DNA of 64,000 nucleotides from Streptomyces cadmiisoli (GCF_003261055.1 NZ_CP030073.1:8060001-8124000), one strand, 5' to 3'. Shown: positions 16,350 through 25,449, counted from the first letter of the stretch. Notes: a model not told the origin generated them from the letters alone. Translations and numbers: made by a program.

Positions 16350-17615
16350 TTACACAGGCTCCGCCTTCCGCCCCACGGCCGGCGGCGAGCACAGGGCGAG
16401 GACCGCCGCGGCCACCGCGACGAGCCCGACGGCGAGTCCGAACCCCGCGTAGGCCGACCGCACACTCAGCCAGGACGAGGCGACACCCAGAGCGACGACG
16501 GGGACGCTCACCGCGACGTAGGCCATGGCGAAGAAGAGGGGGAGCACGGCACCGTCGTCCGAGTCCCGCGCGGCCGCGGTCACGGTGCTCATGGACGCCA
16601 TGAAGCAGAGGCCGAACCCGGCTCCGGTGACGGCCGCGCCGGTGAAGAAGACGCCGGCGTCGGCGTTGCCGTAGGCCCACACGGACATCGCCAGCCCCGC
16701 CACGAGCGAGGCGCTCCCCGTCACCGACGCCGAGCGGTCGCTCATCCGCCCCAGGAGCATGGGTGCGAGGCCTCCGCAGCCCTGGACCACCAGGATCACC
16801 AGCGCGGACAGCGCGCGGTCGCGCGTATGCAGCAGCGTGGAGGTCATCTCCACGCCCAGGGCCAGATACAGGCCCACGACGGCCCAGCTCGCCGTGACGA
16901 CGGGCGCGGCGCGCAGGAGCACCTTGCCGGAGCCGGCGCGGAGCCGGGTCAGCCGTGGACGCCAGGTCCACAGGGGACGTGCGGGACGCGCCTCCCAGGC
17001 CGGGATGGCGGCCACCGCCAGCAGTCCGGCCGTGGACAGGACCGCGAGGACGACGAACGGGACGAGGAGCGGCGCGGGCGCGTGCTCGACCACGAGTCCC
17101 GAACAGACGGCGCCCAGGGCGATGCCCGTCGACGTCGCCGCGCTGTTGACCGCGGCGGCTCTCTTGCGGTCCTCGTTCCGGTGGAGCCGGCCGAGGGCCG
17201 TACCGGCGCTGCTGGTGAGCAGTCCGACGCCCACCCCCTGCACGAGTCGCGCCAGCCCCAGCACCCAGGCGCCCGTGGCCAGCATGAACGCCAGGAAGCA
17301 GCACACGATGACGGCCAGCGAGACGATGATGGTCCGCTTGGAGCCGATGTGCTCCGACAGGCTGCCCGCGAGCAGCAGGGTGAGGACGGCGCCGACCGCG
17401 TAGCAGGCGTAGATGACGGTCGTGGTCATCGTGTCGAGGTGCCAGCGCTGCTGGTAGAGGCCGTACAGCGCGGACGGCGCGCTGCTGGCGGCCATGACCA
17501 CGAAGACGGCGCCCGCCACGGTCCAGAACTCCCAGCGCCGGCGTGCCCGTTCGGCGCTCCGGATGCGAGGAGGGCGCTGGTCGCGTCGCACCCGCGACAC
17601 CGCGCTGGAGATCAT
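16350..17615 (-). CDS. MFS transporter (probable drug/metabolite exporter)
   Basis: 421 aa with about 12 hydrophobic segments. The MFS signature between TM2 and TM3 reads LAGSLSEHIGSKRTIIVSL, and the symmetric loop LLGRMSDRSAS lies between TM8 and TM9. The start at 17615 (MISSAVSRVRRDQ) follows GAAGGA at 6 bases on the minus strand. It is encoded upstream of the SDR and the XRE regulator with a 97-base gap. No substrate can be inferred beyond the general exporter type. Its promoter region (17616-17995) is shared with the divergent molybdenum oxidoreductase operon. Confidence 0.9.
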   Translation of the reverse strand: MISSAVSRVRRDQRPPRIRSAERARRRWEFWTVAGAVFVVMAASSAPSALYGLYQQRWHLDTMTTTVIYACYAVGAVLTLLLAGSLSEHIGSKRTIIVSLAVIVCCFLAFMLATGAWVLGLARLVQGVGVGLLTSSAGTALGRLHRNEDRKRAAAVNSAATSTGIALGAVCSGLVVEHAPAPLLVPFVVLAVLSTAGLLAVAAIPAWEARPARPLWTWRPRLTRLRAGSGKVLLRAAPVVTASWAVVGLYLALGVEMTSTLLHTRDRALSALVILVVQGCGGLAPMLLGRMSDRSASVTGSASLVAGLAMSVWAYGNADAGVFFTGAAVTGAGFGLCFMASMSTVTAAARDSDDGAVLPLFFAMAYVAVSVPVVALGVASSWLSVRSAYAGFGLAVGLVAVAAAVLALCSPPAVGRKAEPV

Positions 17616-17768
17616 GGAACGTCCTTCCCCGCACCGCCGGTGCCGGCTCTTCGGGCCGCCCGGGGCACTTCGCGATTTCAGGTGCACTCATGGTCGGCGC
17701 GGTCGGCGCGGGCATCCAGGCACATGTCTTCCTGGGCAGGCGAACCTGGGAAAGCCAGTACCAGGATC

Positions 17769-17804
17769 CGGAAATTCCGCGATGGGTGGCCGGCGGAAAT
17801 TCCG
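17769..17804. promoter_or_regulatory. Two direct copies of CGGAAATTCCG in the divergent promoter region
   Basis: The near-palindrome CGGAAATTCCG occurs at 17769-17779 and 17794-17804, start-to-start distance 25 bases, with similar flanks (C-CG-TGG after each). They sit in the 380-base gap between the MFS gene (-) and the oxidoreductase operon (+), where I see no gene. An operator for an unidentified regulator is likely. Confidence 0.5.
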
Positions 17805-17995
17805 TCGTGGAAAGGGAAGTTGCGGTCCGTGTGCGATCTGAGTCCCCGGACCGGGGCCGGGGGTTCGTCGGTGCCGCGGTTTCCTTGGATGGCGAGTGCG
17901 CCGACCCGGTTCTACCATCAAACAAATACTGCCCGAGTGATGAACGATTCCTGCCCATGCCTCGCCATGGCAAGCATCAATCGAATCGAGGCGCT

Positions 17996-18526
17996 ATGAA
18001 GCATGCCGAGACCGCGGCGCGCACCAGGGGAACGACATCAGAGATTCCGGACGTGGACGTCACGCTGAACATCAACGGCGAGTCGTACCGTCTGCGGTTC
18101 GACTCGCGCGTGACGCTGCTCGACGCCTTGCGAGATCACCTCGGGCTCACCGGGGCGAAGAAGGGCTGTGACCAGGGCGCTTGCGGTGCCTGCACGGTCC
18201 TGGTCGACGGGAAGCGCATCGTGGCCTGTCTCGCGTTGGCCGCTCAGTACGAAGGCCGCGAGATCACCACGATCGAAGGGCTCGCCGAGAACGGCGAGCC
18301 CCATCCGATGCAGGAGGCATTCGCCCGGCACGACGCGTTCCAGTGCGGCTACTGCACACCGGGGCAGATCATGTCGGCGGTGTCCTTGATGGCCGAGGGC
18401 CGGGCCGGCACCGACGACGACATCTGCGAGTACATGAGCGGCAACATCTGTCGTTGCGGGGCCTATCCCAATATTCGTGCGGCGATCCGCGAAGTGGTGA
18501 CGGAGGGAAACGATGCATCCCTTTGA
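17996..18526 (+). CDS. Molybdenum hydroxylase, 2Fe-2S subunit (PaoA/YagT type)
   Basis: 176-aa iron-sulfur subunit of a xanthine oxidase-family aldehyde oxidoreductase. The first [2Fe-2S] site is CDQGACGACTVLVDG (Cys about 62-70) with a later Cys at VACLAL; the second is QCGYCTPGQ with CRCGAYPNI. It passes electrons from the Mo site to FAD. The N-terminal extension (about 20 aa) has no twin-Arg export signal, unlike the periplasmic E. coli PaoA, so the enzyme is probably cytoplasmic. ATG at 17996 has GAGG upstream; ATG at 17957 is possible. It overlaps the FAD-subunit gene by 14 bases. Confidence 0.93.
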   Translation: MKHAETAARTRGTTSEIPDVDVTLNINGESYRLRFDSRVTLLDALRDHLGLTGAKKGCDQGACGACTVLVDGKRIVACLALAAQYEGREITTIEGLAENGEPHPMQEAFARHDAFQCGYCTPGQIMSAVSLMAEGRAGTDDDICEYMSGNICRCGAYPNIRAAIREVVTEGNDASL

Positions 18527-19502
18527 ATACGTCCGAATCGCCGACGCCGAACAGGCGGTCGCGGTGGTGACCGCGGACCCGGACGCGTCGTTTCTCGCCG
18601 GGGGCACCACACAACTGGATCTGATGAAGGACGGGGTGCTGGAGCCCGACCGGCTCGTCGACATCACGCGGCTGCCGCTGCGGGGCATCATGCACGGGGA
18701 GACGTCCGTGCATGTGGGTGCGCTGACGAGCATGGAGGAACTGGCGGCGGACACCCTGCTGCGCGAACGGCTCCCCTTCGTGCGTGAGGCGCTGCTGCTG
18801 GGCGCCTCCACTCAGTTGCGGAACATGGCCACCATCGGCGGCAACCTGTTGCAGCGTGCCCGCTGCCGGTACTTCCGCGACCCGACGGTCGCCGCGTGCA
18901 ACAAGCGCAGCCCCGGTTCGGGGTGTGCCGCGATCACCGGCAACCAGCACATGCACGCGATCCTGGGGACGAGCGAGCACTGCATCGCGCTGCACGCCTC
19001 GGACGTGGCGGTGCCCTTCGTCGCGCTGGACGCCGTGGTGCACGTGCAGGGCAGGAACGGCTCGCGGTCGATCCCCCTGACGCGGTTCTACCTCCCGCCG
19101 GGCACGACACCGCACATCGAGAACGTGCTGGAGCACGGTGAGCTGATCACCGAGGTCGAGATCCCGCTGCTGCCGGAAGGAACGAGGTCGCACTATCTCA
19201 AGGTGCGCGACCGCGTGTCCTACGAGTTCGCGCTGACCTCGGCCGGCGTGGCTCTGCTGCTGGACGGTGACACCGTCCGGGAGGCCCGCGTCGGTCTGGG
19301 CGGGGTGGGTACCGTCCCGTGGCGGGCCTGGGGTGCCGAAGAGGTGCTCCGCGGGGCCGCGGTGAGCGGTGAGACGTTCCGCGCGGCGGCCGAGGCGGCG
19401 CTGGAGGGAGCCAGGACGCTGCCCGGAATCGCGTTCAAGGTGGAGTTGGCCAAGCGCACCCTGGTGCGTGCGCTGGAGACCGTCGCGGGAGTTCCGTCAT
19501 GA
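18513..19502 (+). CDS. Molybdenum hydroxylase, FAD (and probable [4Fe-4S]) subunit (PaoB/YagS type)
   Basis: 329 aa. The N-terminal FAD-binding PCMH fold is marked by FLAGGTTQLDLMK (about 29-41) and TIGGNLLQRARCRYFRDP (about 108-125). The Cys residues in RARCRYFRD, ACNKRSPGSGC and SEHC correspond to the inserted [4Fe-4S] loop known in PaoB/YagS and 4-hydroxybenzoyl-CoA reductase-like proteins and absent from ordinary xanthine dehydrogenases. The C-terminus (GVGTVPWRAWGAEEVL) is the CO dehydrogenase flavoprotein C domain. Overlaps on both sides indicate a coupled operon. Confidence 0.92.
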   Translation: MHPFEYVRIADAEQAVAVVTADPDASFLAGGTTQLDLMKDGVLEPDRLVDITRLPLRGIMHGETSVHVGALTSMEELAADTLLRERLPFVREALLLGASTQLRNMATIGGNLLQRARCRYFRDPTVAACNKRSPGSGCAAITGNQHMHAILGTSEHCIALHASDVAVPFVALDAVVHVQGRNGSRSIPLTRFYLPPGTTPHIENVLEHGELITEVEIPLLPEGTRSHYLKVRDRVSYEFALTSAGVALLLDGDTVREARVGLGGVGTVPWRAWGAEEVLRGAAVSGETFRAAAEAALEGARTLPGIAFKVELAKRTLVRALETVAGVPS

Positions 19503-21709
19503 CCACTGTCGAAGGCGCTCGCACGGTCGTCGGTGCAGGGCTGGACCGTGTGGAAGCCCCACTGAAGGTCACGGGGTCGGCCCCCTACCCCAACGACTTC
19601 AGCTACCCGGGCATGGTGCACGCCGCCCTCGTGGGCAGCACGATCGCCGCGGGACGCATCCGCCGCATCGACGCGTCCGCGGCCCAGTCCGCTCCCGGCG
19701 TCCTCACGGTGATCACACATCTGACCGCGCCGCAGCTGGAACGCGGGCCGATGACGCTGCTCGGCCCGTCGCCGCCGGCGCCCATGCAGGACGACCGGAT
19801 TCTGCATTACGGCCAGCCCGTCGCCGTCGTCGTGGCCGCCAGTCTCGAACAGGCCCGGCACGCCGCCTCCCTGGTGCGGGTGGAGTACGAGCCGACCGAG
19901 GCGCTGCTGGACGTGGAGGATCCCCGGGCGGAGATCCTGGTCGATCCCTGGGGACTGGACACCGAGCGCGGCGACGTCGCGGCCGGGTTCGCCGCCGCGG
20001 ACGCCGTGGTCGAGGGCCGGTACACGACCCCTGACAACACCAACAACCCGCTCGGTCTGATGGCGACGATCGCATCCTGGCACGGTGACTCGCTGACGGT
20101 CCACGACTCCACCCAGTGGCCGCATAACGTACGCAACTCACTCGCCGCGATCTTCAAGATCCCCGAGAGCGGCATCCGGGTCCTCGCGCCGTACGTGGGC
20201 GGCGGCTTCGGCGCCGGCCTGCGGGTGTGGCCCCACACCGTGCTGACCGCGCTGGCCGCCCGCGAGGTCAGGCACCCGGTGAAGCTGGTGCTGACCCGGC
20301 CGCAGATGTTCACCTCGGTGGGACACCGGCCCAACAGCGTCCAGCACATCAAGATCGGCGTCACCGCGGCCGGCGACCTCGTCGCCATCGAGCACCGCGG
20401 CATCTCGTCGGTGGCGATGGAGGACGACGACTACGAGCCGGTCTCCCTCGGTTCGGCGGTCGCCTACACGTGCCCCAACGTGTTGACCCGTGACCGGCAG
20501 GCGCGGCTGAACGTCCCCTGCCCGGGGTCCATGCGCGCCCCCGCCGAGGGACAGGGGAACTTCGCCCTCGAGTGCGCCATCGACGAAGCGGCCCACGCCG
20601 TCGGCATGGATCCGCTGGAGTTCCGTCTGCGGAACTACACCGAGGTCCACCCCGTGCTCGGACTGCCCTGGTCGAGCAAGGCCCTGCGGGAGTGCTACAC
20701 GCGGGGCGCGGAACGGTTCGGCTGGTCCCGACGCACCCCGGAAACCGGGTCCATGCGCGACGGCCGCTGGCTGATCGGATACGGCATGGCCGGGGTGAGC
20801 TACCCCTTCTACCAGGTGCCCTGCCAGGCGCGGGTCTCCGTGCGCCGCGACGGGTCGGCCTTCGTGCGCAGCGCCGCCACCGACATCGGCACCGGGACTT
20901 ACACGGTGATGACGCAACTCGCCGCCGAGCTCCTCGGTCTGGACATCGACCGGGTCCGGTTCGACCTCGGGGACTCCGACATGCCCTACGCGCCGCAGGC
21001 CGGCGGTTCCGGTCTGACCGGGGCGCTGGGCAACGCGCTGCACACCGCGTGCGGCAACCTCGTCAGGGAGTTCCTCGAGATCGTCCGCGACGACGAGGCG
21101 TCGCCGCTGCGCGGTGCCGGCCCCGATGACGTGACGACGGGGGAGGGCCGTCTGTACCGTACCGACGCCCCCGACCGGGGCGAGAGCTTCACCGACATCC
21201 TCGGCCGGCACGGGCTCGAGGAGATCAGCGCCGACGGCCGGAGCACTCCGCCCGAGGCGCAGCAGCTGGGCAAGGCCACGGCCGGTGCCTTCGCGGCCAA
21301 GTTCGTGGAGGTGCGGATCGACCCCGGGCTGGGTCTGCTGCGGGTCACCCGGGCGGTCTCCGCCGTCGACGGCGGCCGGATCCTCAACGAGAAGACCGCC
21401 GCGAGCCAGATCGTCGGCGGCACCGTGGGCGGCATCAGTCAGGCCCTGTTCGAGGAGACCGCGACCGACCCCGGCACCGGACGTATCGCCAACGCGACCT
21501 TCGGCGACTACCTCGTGCCCGTCAACGCGGATGTTCCCGACATGGACGTCATCTTCTGCGGCGCGCCGGACCCGGCCAGCGCACTGGGTACCAAGGGCGT
21601 CGGAGAGATCGGACTGGTCGGCGTCGCGGCAGCCATCGGCAACGCGATCCACCACGCCACGGGCCGCCGTCTGCGCTCCCTCCCGTTCACGATCGACCAA
21701 CTCCTCTGA
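19499..21709 (+). CDS. Molybdenum hydroxylase, molybdopterin-binding catalytic subunit (PaoC/YagR type)
   Basis: 736 aa. The Ald_Xan_dh N-terminal domain (about 15-125) is followed by MoCoBD domains. Cofactor-contact stretches are visible: GGGFGAGLRVWPHT (about 222-235), PCPGSMRAPAEGQGNFALECAIDE (about 340-363), DIGTGTYTVMTQLAAELLG and QAGGSGLTGALG. The C-terminal ALGTKGVGEIGLVGVAAAIGNAIHHATG carries the catalytic Glu of this family (in GVGEIG). It oxidises an aldehyde or N-heterocycle to the acid with water-derived oxygen. ATG at 19499 overlaps the FAD subunit stop (ATGA). An IclR gene converges from the other side 18 bases downstream. No XdhC-type chaperone is encoded here. Confidence 0.93.
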   Translation: MTTVEGARTVVGAGLDRVEAPLKVTGSAPYPNDFSYPGMVHAALVGSTIAAGRIRRIDASAAQSAPGVLTVITHLTAPQLERGPMTLLGPSPPAPMQDDRILHYGQPVAVVVAASLEQARHAASLVRVEYEPTEALLDVEDPRAEILVDPWGLDTERGDVAAGFAAADAVVEGRYTTPDNTNNPLGLMATIASWHGDSLTVHDSTQWPHNVRNSLAAIFKIPESGIRVLAPYVGGGFGAGLRVWPHTVLTALAAREVRHPVKLVLTRPQMFTSVGHRPNSVQHIKIGVTAAGDLVAIEHRGISSVAMEDDDYEPVSLGSAVAYTCPNVLTRDRQARLNVPCPGSMRAPAEGQGNFALECAIDEAAHAVGMDPLEFRLRNYTEVHPVLGLPWSSKALRECYTRGAERFGWSRRTPETGSMRDGRWLIGYGMAGVSYPFYQVPCQARVSVRRDGSAFVRSAATDIGTGTYTVMTQLAAELLGLDIDRVRFDLGDSDMPYAPQAGGSGLTGALGNALHTACGNLVREFLEIVRDDEASPLRGAGPDDVTTGEGRLYRTDAPDRGESFTDILGRHGLEEISADGRSTPPEAQQLGKATAGAFAAKFVEVRIDPGLGLLRVTRAVSAVDGGRILNEKTAASQIVGGTVGGISQALFEETATDPGTGRIANATFGDYLVPVNADVPDMDVIFCGAPDPASALGTKGVGEIGLVGVAAAIGNAIHHATGRRLRSLPFTIDQLL

Positions 21710-21727
21710 GCCGACGAGGTGCCGCCG

Positions 21728-22543
21728 CTACTTCCCGTTCCTGCGGCGCTGTTCGAAGTCGCGGATCTCGTCGATGGTGCGCAGCGGAACCGTGTCCTCG
21801 GCGGCGCCCAACTGCCGTGAGATCTGCGCAGCCGCGAGCGACATGGCCGAGACGACGAACGGCAGCCGGTCCGCGGAGAGGCGTCCCCTGGGAGCGGACA
21901 CGTGCACCGCGGCGCTGACGGAGCCGGCGGCGTCGACGATCGGCGTCGCCAGGCCGAGGATGCCCTCGACGCTCTCCCCGTCGCTGACGCTGTACGACCG
22001 GGCGCGAATGATCTCGTACTCGGTGCGCAGCCGCTCGCGGTCCACCAGGGTGTGCGGGGTGAACTGTTCGAGTCGGGCGGCCTGAAGGACCCGCTGCTCC
22101 AGGTCCGGGTTGTAGGCGGCCATCAGCTTGCCGACGCTGGAGCCGTGCAGGGGGCGGCCGCCGCCGAGCTTCATCACCACGGACAGGGTCTGCCCCGCCT
22201 CGTGCCGGTCGGCGTAGACGACGCTCGACCCGCTGCGCACGGCCAGATACGTGTTCTCGTTGATCTCCTCGCACAGGTCGGCGAGGTACGGCTGGCTGAC
22301 ATGCCGTAGATCGACACTGTCGACGATCGACAGCGCGAGGACGACCGACCGCGGTCCCAGCGCGTAGGTGCGCTGGCCCAGCATCTTCACCGCGTCCAGC
22401 CCGACGAGCGTCTGCAGCAGGTCGTGCGCGCTGCTCATCGGCAGCTCGAGATCGTCACTGAGGCGCTTGAGCGTGCACCCCTCCTGGTGCTGGGCCAGAT
22501 AACCCAGGATCCCCAGCGCCCTGTCGATGCGGGCCGGATTCAT
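21728..22543 (-). CDS. IclR-family transcriptional regulator
   Basis: 271 aa. The N-terminal winged HTH (about 5-65: RALGILGYLAQHQEGCTLKRLSDDLELPMSSAHDLLQTLV) is followed by the IclR effector domain (about 85-250: LCEEINENTYLAVRSGSSVVYADRHE, GGGRPLHGSSVGKLMAAY, ILGLATPIVDAAGSVSAAVHVSAP). It is transcribed away from the eight-gene CoA operon that starts at 22901; a perfect 20-bp palindrome at 22787-22806 lies between them. By family precedent it senses an intermediate of the operon's pathway; activation or repression cannot be read from sequence alone. Confidence 0.94.
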   Translation of the reverse strand: MNPARIDRALGILGYLAQHQEGCTLKRLSDDLELPMSSAHDLLQTLVGLDAVKMLGQRTYALGPRSVVLALSIVDSVDLRHVSQPYLADLCEEINENTYLAVRSGSSVVYADRHEAGQTLSVVMKLGGGRPLHGSSVGKLMAAYNPDLEQRVLQAARLEQFTPHTLVDRERLRTEYEIIRARSYSVSDGESVEGILGLATPIVDAAGSVSAAVHVSAPRGRLSADRLPFVVSAMSLAAAQISRQLGAAEDTVPLRTIDEIRDFEQRRRNGK

Positions 22544-22734
22544 CGACGACTCCTCTTTCTGCGGCGGTCGACGGGACCGGTACGCGTGCGCCGGCCGTCT
22601 CGGCAGAAACCCTATTCGAGTCCGGGTCCCACCCGGTGCGGGCTCTGCCCGTCGCCCGTTCCCCCTGCTCGGGCCTTTGGGGCGTCGAAGGAGCAGATGA
22701 GGCCCGCAGGAGGCGGGCCACGGGATCCGGCCTC

Positions 22735-22763
22735 TTGACGGCTCCTTGCTGCCTCCTTAGCAT
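22735..22763 (+). promoter_or_regulatory. Promoter of the bbs-like operon
   Basis: TTGACG (22735-22740), 17-base spacer, TAGCAT (22758-22763). It is the best sigma-70-like signal in the 357-base gap between the IclR gene and the transporter and points toward the operon. The 20-bp palindrome begins about 24 bases beyond the -10 box. No gene is seen in the rest of the gap. Confidence 0.55.
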
Positions 22764-22786
22764 CACTGCTACGTAAATGCGGAGTT

Positions 22787-22806
22787 AACTTCGAGATCTC
22801 GAAGTT
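22787..22806. promoter_or_regulatory. Perfect 20-bp palindrome, probable IclR operator
   Basis: AACTTCGAGATCTCGAAGTT is identical to its own reverse complement over all 20 bases. It lies downstream of the operon's -10 box, where a bound dimer would block transcription, and next to the only regulator gene of the locus. IclR-family proteins bind palindromes of about this length; the pairing is inferred. Confidence 0.65.
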
Positions 22807-22900
22807 TCTGGTGCCGATGCCCTCCGTCCGATGCCTCCGTCCGTGCCCGCAGCGGACGTCCGGCCGGACGGCAGCAAGATCCGGTTTCAAGGAGACACGC

Positions 22901-24235
22901 TTGTCCGAACAACTCGTGTCGATCGTCGCGTTGCTGGCGATCTTCCTGATAGGCACGCTTCGCGCCGTCAACCTCGGTGCTCTCGCCCTGGTCGCGTCGT
23001 TCGCCGTGGGGGCCGCGACGCTGGGGATGGAGACTCCCGAAGTGCTCGCGGGCTTTCCGGCCGAGCTGTTCGTGATCCTGGTCGGTGTCACCTACCTCTT
23101 CGCCATCGCCAGGAACAACGGCACGGTCGAGTGGCTCGTCCAGGCCGCCGTACGAGTCGTCGGCGGCAGGGTGGCCGCGATTCCCTGGGTGATGTTCACC
23201 ATCAGCTGCGTGCTCGTCTCGCTGGGCGCGGTCAGCCCGGCGGCCGTCGCGATCATCGCCCCGATCGGGATGACCTTCGCCGTCCGGTACGGCATCAACC
23301 CCCTGCTGATGGGCCTGATGGTCGTCCACGGCTCCGCCGCCGGGAACTTCTCCCCCATCGGAGTCCTGGGTGTCGTGACCAACGGTGTCGTCGACAGCAG
23401 CGGGATCGCCGGCGACCCGACCGTCCTGTTCCTGGCGAACCTGATCTTCAACGTGCTGCTGGGGGTCGGCATCTACCTGGCGTTCGGCGGCCGGCAGCTC
23501 ATGACCGTCGGAGTCAAGGGCTCCGACAGCGGCGGCACCGGAGGCACGTCCGGCCGCCGCGAGCCGCACCACTCGCCGTCCGGCACCACCACCGTCCTCG
23601 CCACCGAGCCGCCGCAGACCGCCGTCACCGACGGGCTGTCGCTGAACCGGGACCGCGTCGTCACCCTGTGCAGCATGGTCGCGCTCGTCGTCGGCGCCCT
23701 GGTGTTCGACCTCGACGTCGGGCTGATGTCCCTGACCGCGGCCGTGCTGCTGACCCTTCTGTCACCCGGCAGCGCCAAGGACGCCGTCAGCCAGATCAAC
23801 TGGGGTGTCGTGCTGCTGGTGTGCGGCATCGTCACCTACGTCGCGCTGATGCAGGAGATGGGCACCGTCGAGTACCTCGGCGACGCGATCTCCGAGGTGG
23901 ACGCCCCGCTCCTGGCCGCCCTGCTGATCTGCTACATCGGCGCCGTCGTGTCGGCCTTCGCCTCGACGACCGGGATCCTCGGCGCGCTCATCCCGCTGGC
24001 CGTACCGCTGCTCGCCACCGGCCAGGTCAGCGCGATCGGTCTGGTGGCCGCCCTGTCCATCTCCTCCTCGGTCGTGGACAGCAGCCCCTTCTCCACCAAC
24101 GGCGCCATGGTGGTCGCCAACGCTCCCAAGGAACAACAGGCCATGGTCTATCGGCAACTCATGAAGTGGGGCTTCGGCCTCGTCCTGGCCGCACCGGTCG
24201 TCAGCTGGGCCGCGCTCACGGTGGTGGCGGGGTGA
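22901..24235 (+). CDS. MatC-like dicarboxylate transporter
   Basis: 444-aa integral membrane protein with about 11-12 hydrophobic segments and a hydrophilic central loop (residues about 205-245, rich in Ser/Gly/Thr). The N-terminal half (GALALVASFAVGAATLGMETPEVLAGFP) matches the MatC_N dicarboxylate carrier type, and the C-terminal ASTTGILGALIPL and SSSVVDSSPFSTNGA match the DASS/ArsB-like ion-transporter fold with SNTG-like motifs. The start is TTG at 22901, 6 bases after AAGGAG. It is the first gene of the CoA operon and its stop overlaps the next start (GTGA). A dicarboxylate substrate is inferred and agrees with downstream CoA-transfer from succinyl-CoA. Confidence 0.85.
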   Translation: MSEQLVSIVALLAIFLIGTLRAVNLGALALVASFAVGAATLGMETPEVLAGFPAELFVILVGVTYLFAIARNNGTVEWLVQAAVRVVGGRVAAIPWVMFTISCVLVSLGAVSPAAVAIIAPIGMTFAVRYGINPLLMGLMVVHGSAAGNFSPIGVLGVVTNGVVDSSGIAGDPTVLFLANLIFNVLLGVGIYLAFGGRQLMTVGVKGSDSGGTGGTSGRREPHHSPSGTTTVLATEPPQTAVTDGLSLNRDRVVTLCSMVALVVGALVFDLDVGLMSLTAAVLLTLLSPGSAKDAVSQINWGVVLLVCGIVTYVALMQEMGTVEYLGDAISEVDAPLLAALLICYIGAVVSAFASTTGILGALIPLAVPLLATGQVSAIGLVAALSISSSVVDSSPFSTNGAMVVANAPKEQQAMVYRQLMKWGFGLVLAAPVVSWAALTVVAG

Positions 24236-25449
24236 CGACCGTGAACGCCACGACGCCCCTCACCCCGCTCGACGGCATCCGGGTCGTCGACCTCAGCACC
24301 GGCCTCGGCACCTACGCGGGACGGCTGTTCGCCGATCTGGGAGCCGACGTCATCAAGGTCGAACCAGCGGGCGGCGCCCCCGAACGGGCCGTCCCCCCGC
24401 TCACCGAGGGGGGCCTGAGCCTCGCCTTCGCCTTCACCGAGGCCGGCAAGCGCAGCGTGATCCTCGAAGGGTCCGACGCCGACCGGGCCGAGCAGTTGGA
24501 GAACCTGCTCGGCACGGCACAGGTCCTGCTCACCAGTGAGGGGCCGGGACGGCTGCGCGAGCGCGGTCTGCGCCCGGCGGACGTCACGCGGCGGCACCCG
24601 GCGCTGGTCCATGTGTCCATCAGCCCCTTCGGCCTCACCGGGCCCTGGGCCGACCGCCCCGCCTCCGACCTCACCCTGCTCGCCGCGGGCGGCCTGCTCG
24701 CGCTGGCCGGGGACCCCGACCTGCCGCCCGTCCGCGCTTGGGGCAACCAGACCTCGATCATCTCGGGCGTGCACGCCGCCACGGCCGCCCTGATCGCCGT
24801 ACTGGTCCTGGAGGAGACGGGACGCGGACAGATCGTGGACGTCTCGGCGCAGGAAGCCGTGGCCCATTCGCTGGAGAACGCCGTGCAGTACGTCGACCTG
24901 GAGCAGTCCGTGCGCCACCGCGTCGGGTCGGGTCCGGTGGAAGCCGGTACCGGGCTGTTCGCCTGCTCGGACGGGTGGGTCTACCTGGTGGGCGGCCTCG
25001 GCGGACTGCCCCTCGCCTGGAACGCGATCACCGAGTGGCTGGAGGGCGCCGGTGTCGCGGGCGCCGCGACGCTGCGCGAGCCCCGCTGGCTGGCGCGCGA
25101 CTGGCGGCGCAGCGCCGAGGGGGTGCGTACGTTCCGGGATCTCTTCGAGCGTTTCGCGGCGCCGCGCACGAAGCGGGAGCTGTACGAGGACGGGCAGAGC
25201 AGGGGCATCAGCATCGCCCCCGTCTCGACGCCGGACGATCTCCTGGCCAGCCCGCAGCTGGTCGAACGCGGCTTCTTCCGCCCGATGACGGTCGACGGCA
25301 GGACCCTCGCCTTCCCGGGTTCCCCCTACCGCTTCGAGGGTCTCGACGTCGCGCCCGGCATCCCCCCGGCACGACCGGGCGCCGACACACGGGCCGTGCT
25401 GGACGCGCTGCCCGCGGCCGCCCGAACCACCGCACACAGCAAGGAGTAG
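24232..25449 (+). CDS. Family III CoA-transferase, subunit with catalytic Asp (BbsF/BbsE-like partner 1)
   Basis: 405 aa CaiB/BaiF-type. N-terminal LDGIRVVDLSTGLGTYAGRLFADLGADVIKVEP (about 11-43) is the CoA-binding Rossmann start. The active-site region reads GPWADRPASDLTLLAAGGL, retaining the Asp that forms the acyl-anhydride in family III transferases. GRGQIVDVSAQEAVAHSLENA and the C-terminal GADTRAVLDAL fit the family. The next gene is a second, clearly different CaiB protein that has Gly at this Asp position, so the two may form a heteromer, as known for benzylsuccinate CoA-transferase BbsEF. GTG at 24232 overlaps the transporter stop. Confidence 0.9.
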   Translation: MTTVNATTPLTPLDGIRVVDLSTGLGTYAGRLFADLGADVIKVEPAGGAPERAVPPLTEGGLSLAFAFTEAGKRSVILEGSDADRAEQLENLLGTAQVLLTSEGPGRLRERGLRPADVTRRHPALVHVSISPFGLTGPWADRPASDLTLLAAGGLLALAGDPDLPPVRAWGNQTSIISGVHAATAALIAVLVLEETGRGQIVDVSAQEAVAHSLENAVQYVDLEQSVRHRVGSGPVEAGTGLFACSDGWVYLVGGLGGLPLAWNAITEWLEGAGVAGAATLREPRWLARDWRRSAEGVRTFRDLFERFAAPRTKRELYEDGQSRGISIAPVSTPDDLLASPQLVERGFFRPMTVDGRTLAFPGSPYRFEGLDVAPGIPPARPGADTRAVLDALPAAARTTAHSKE

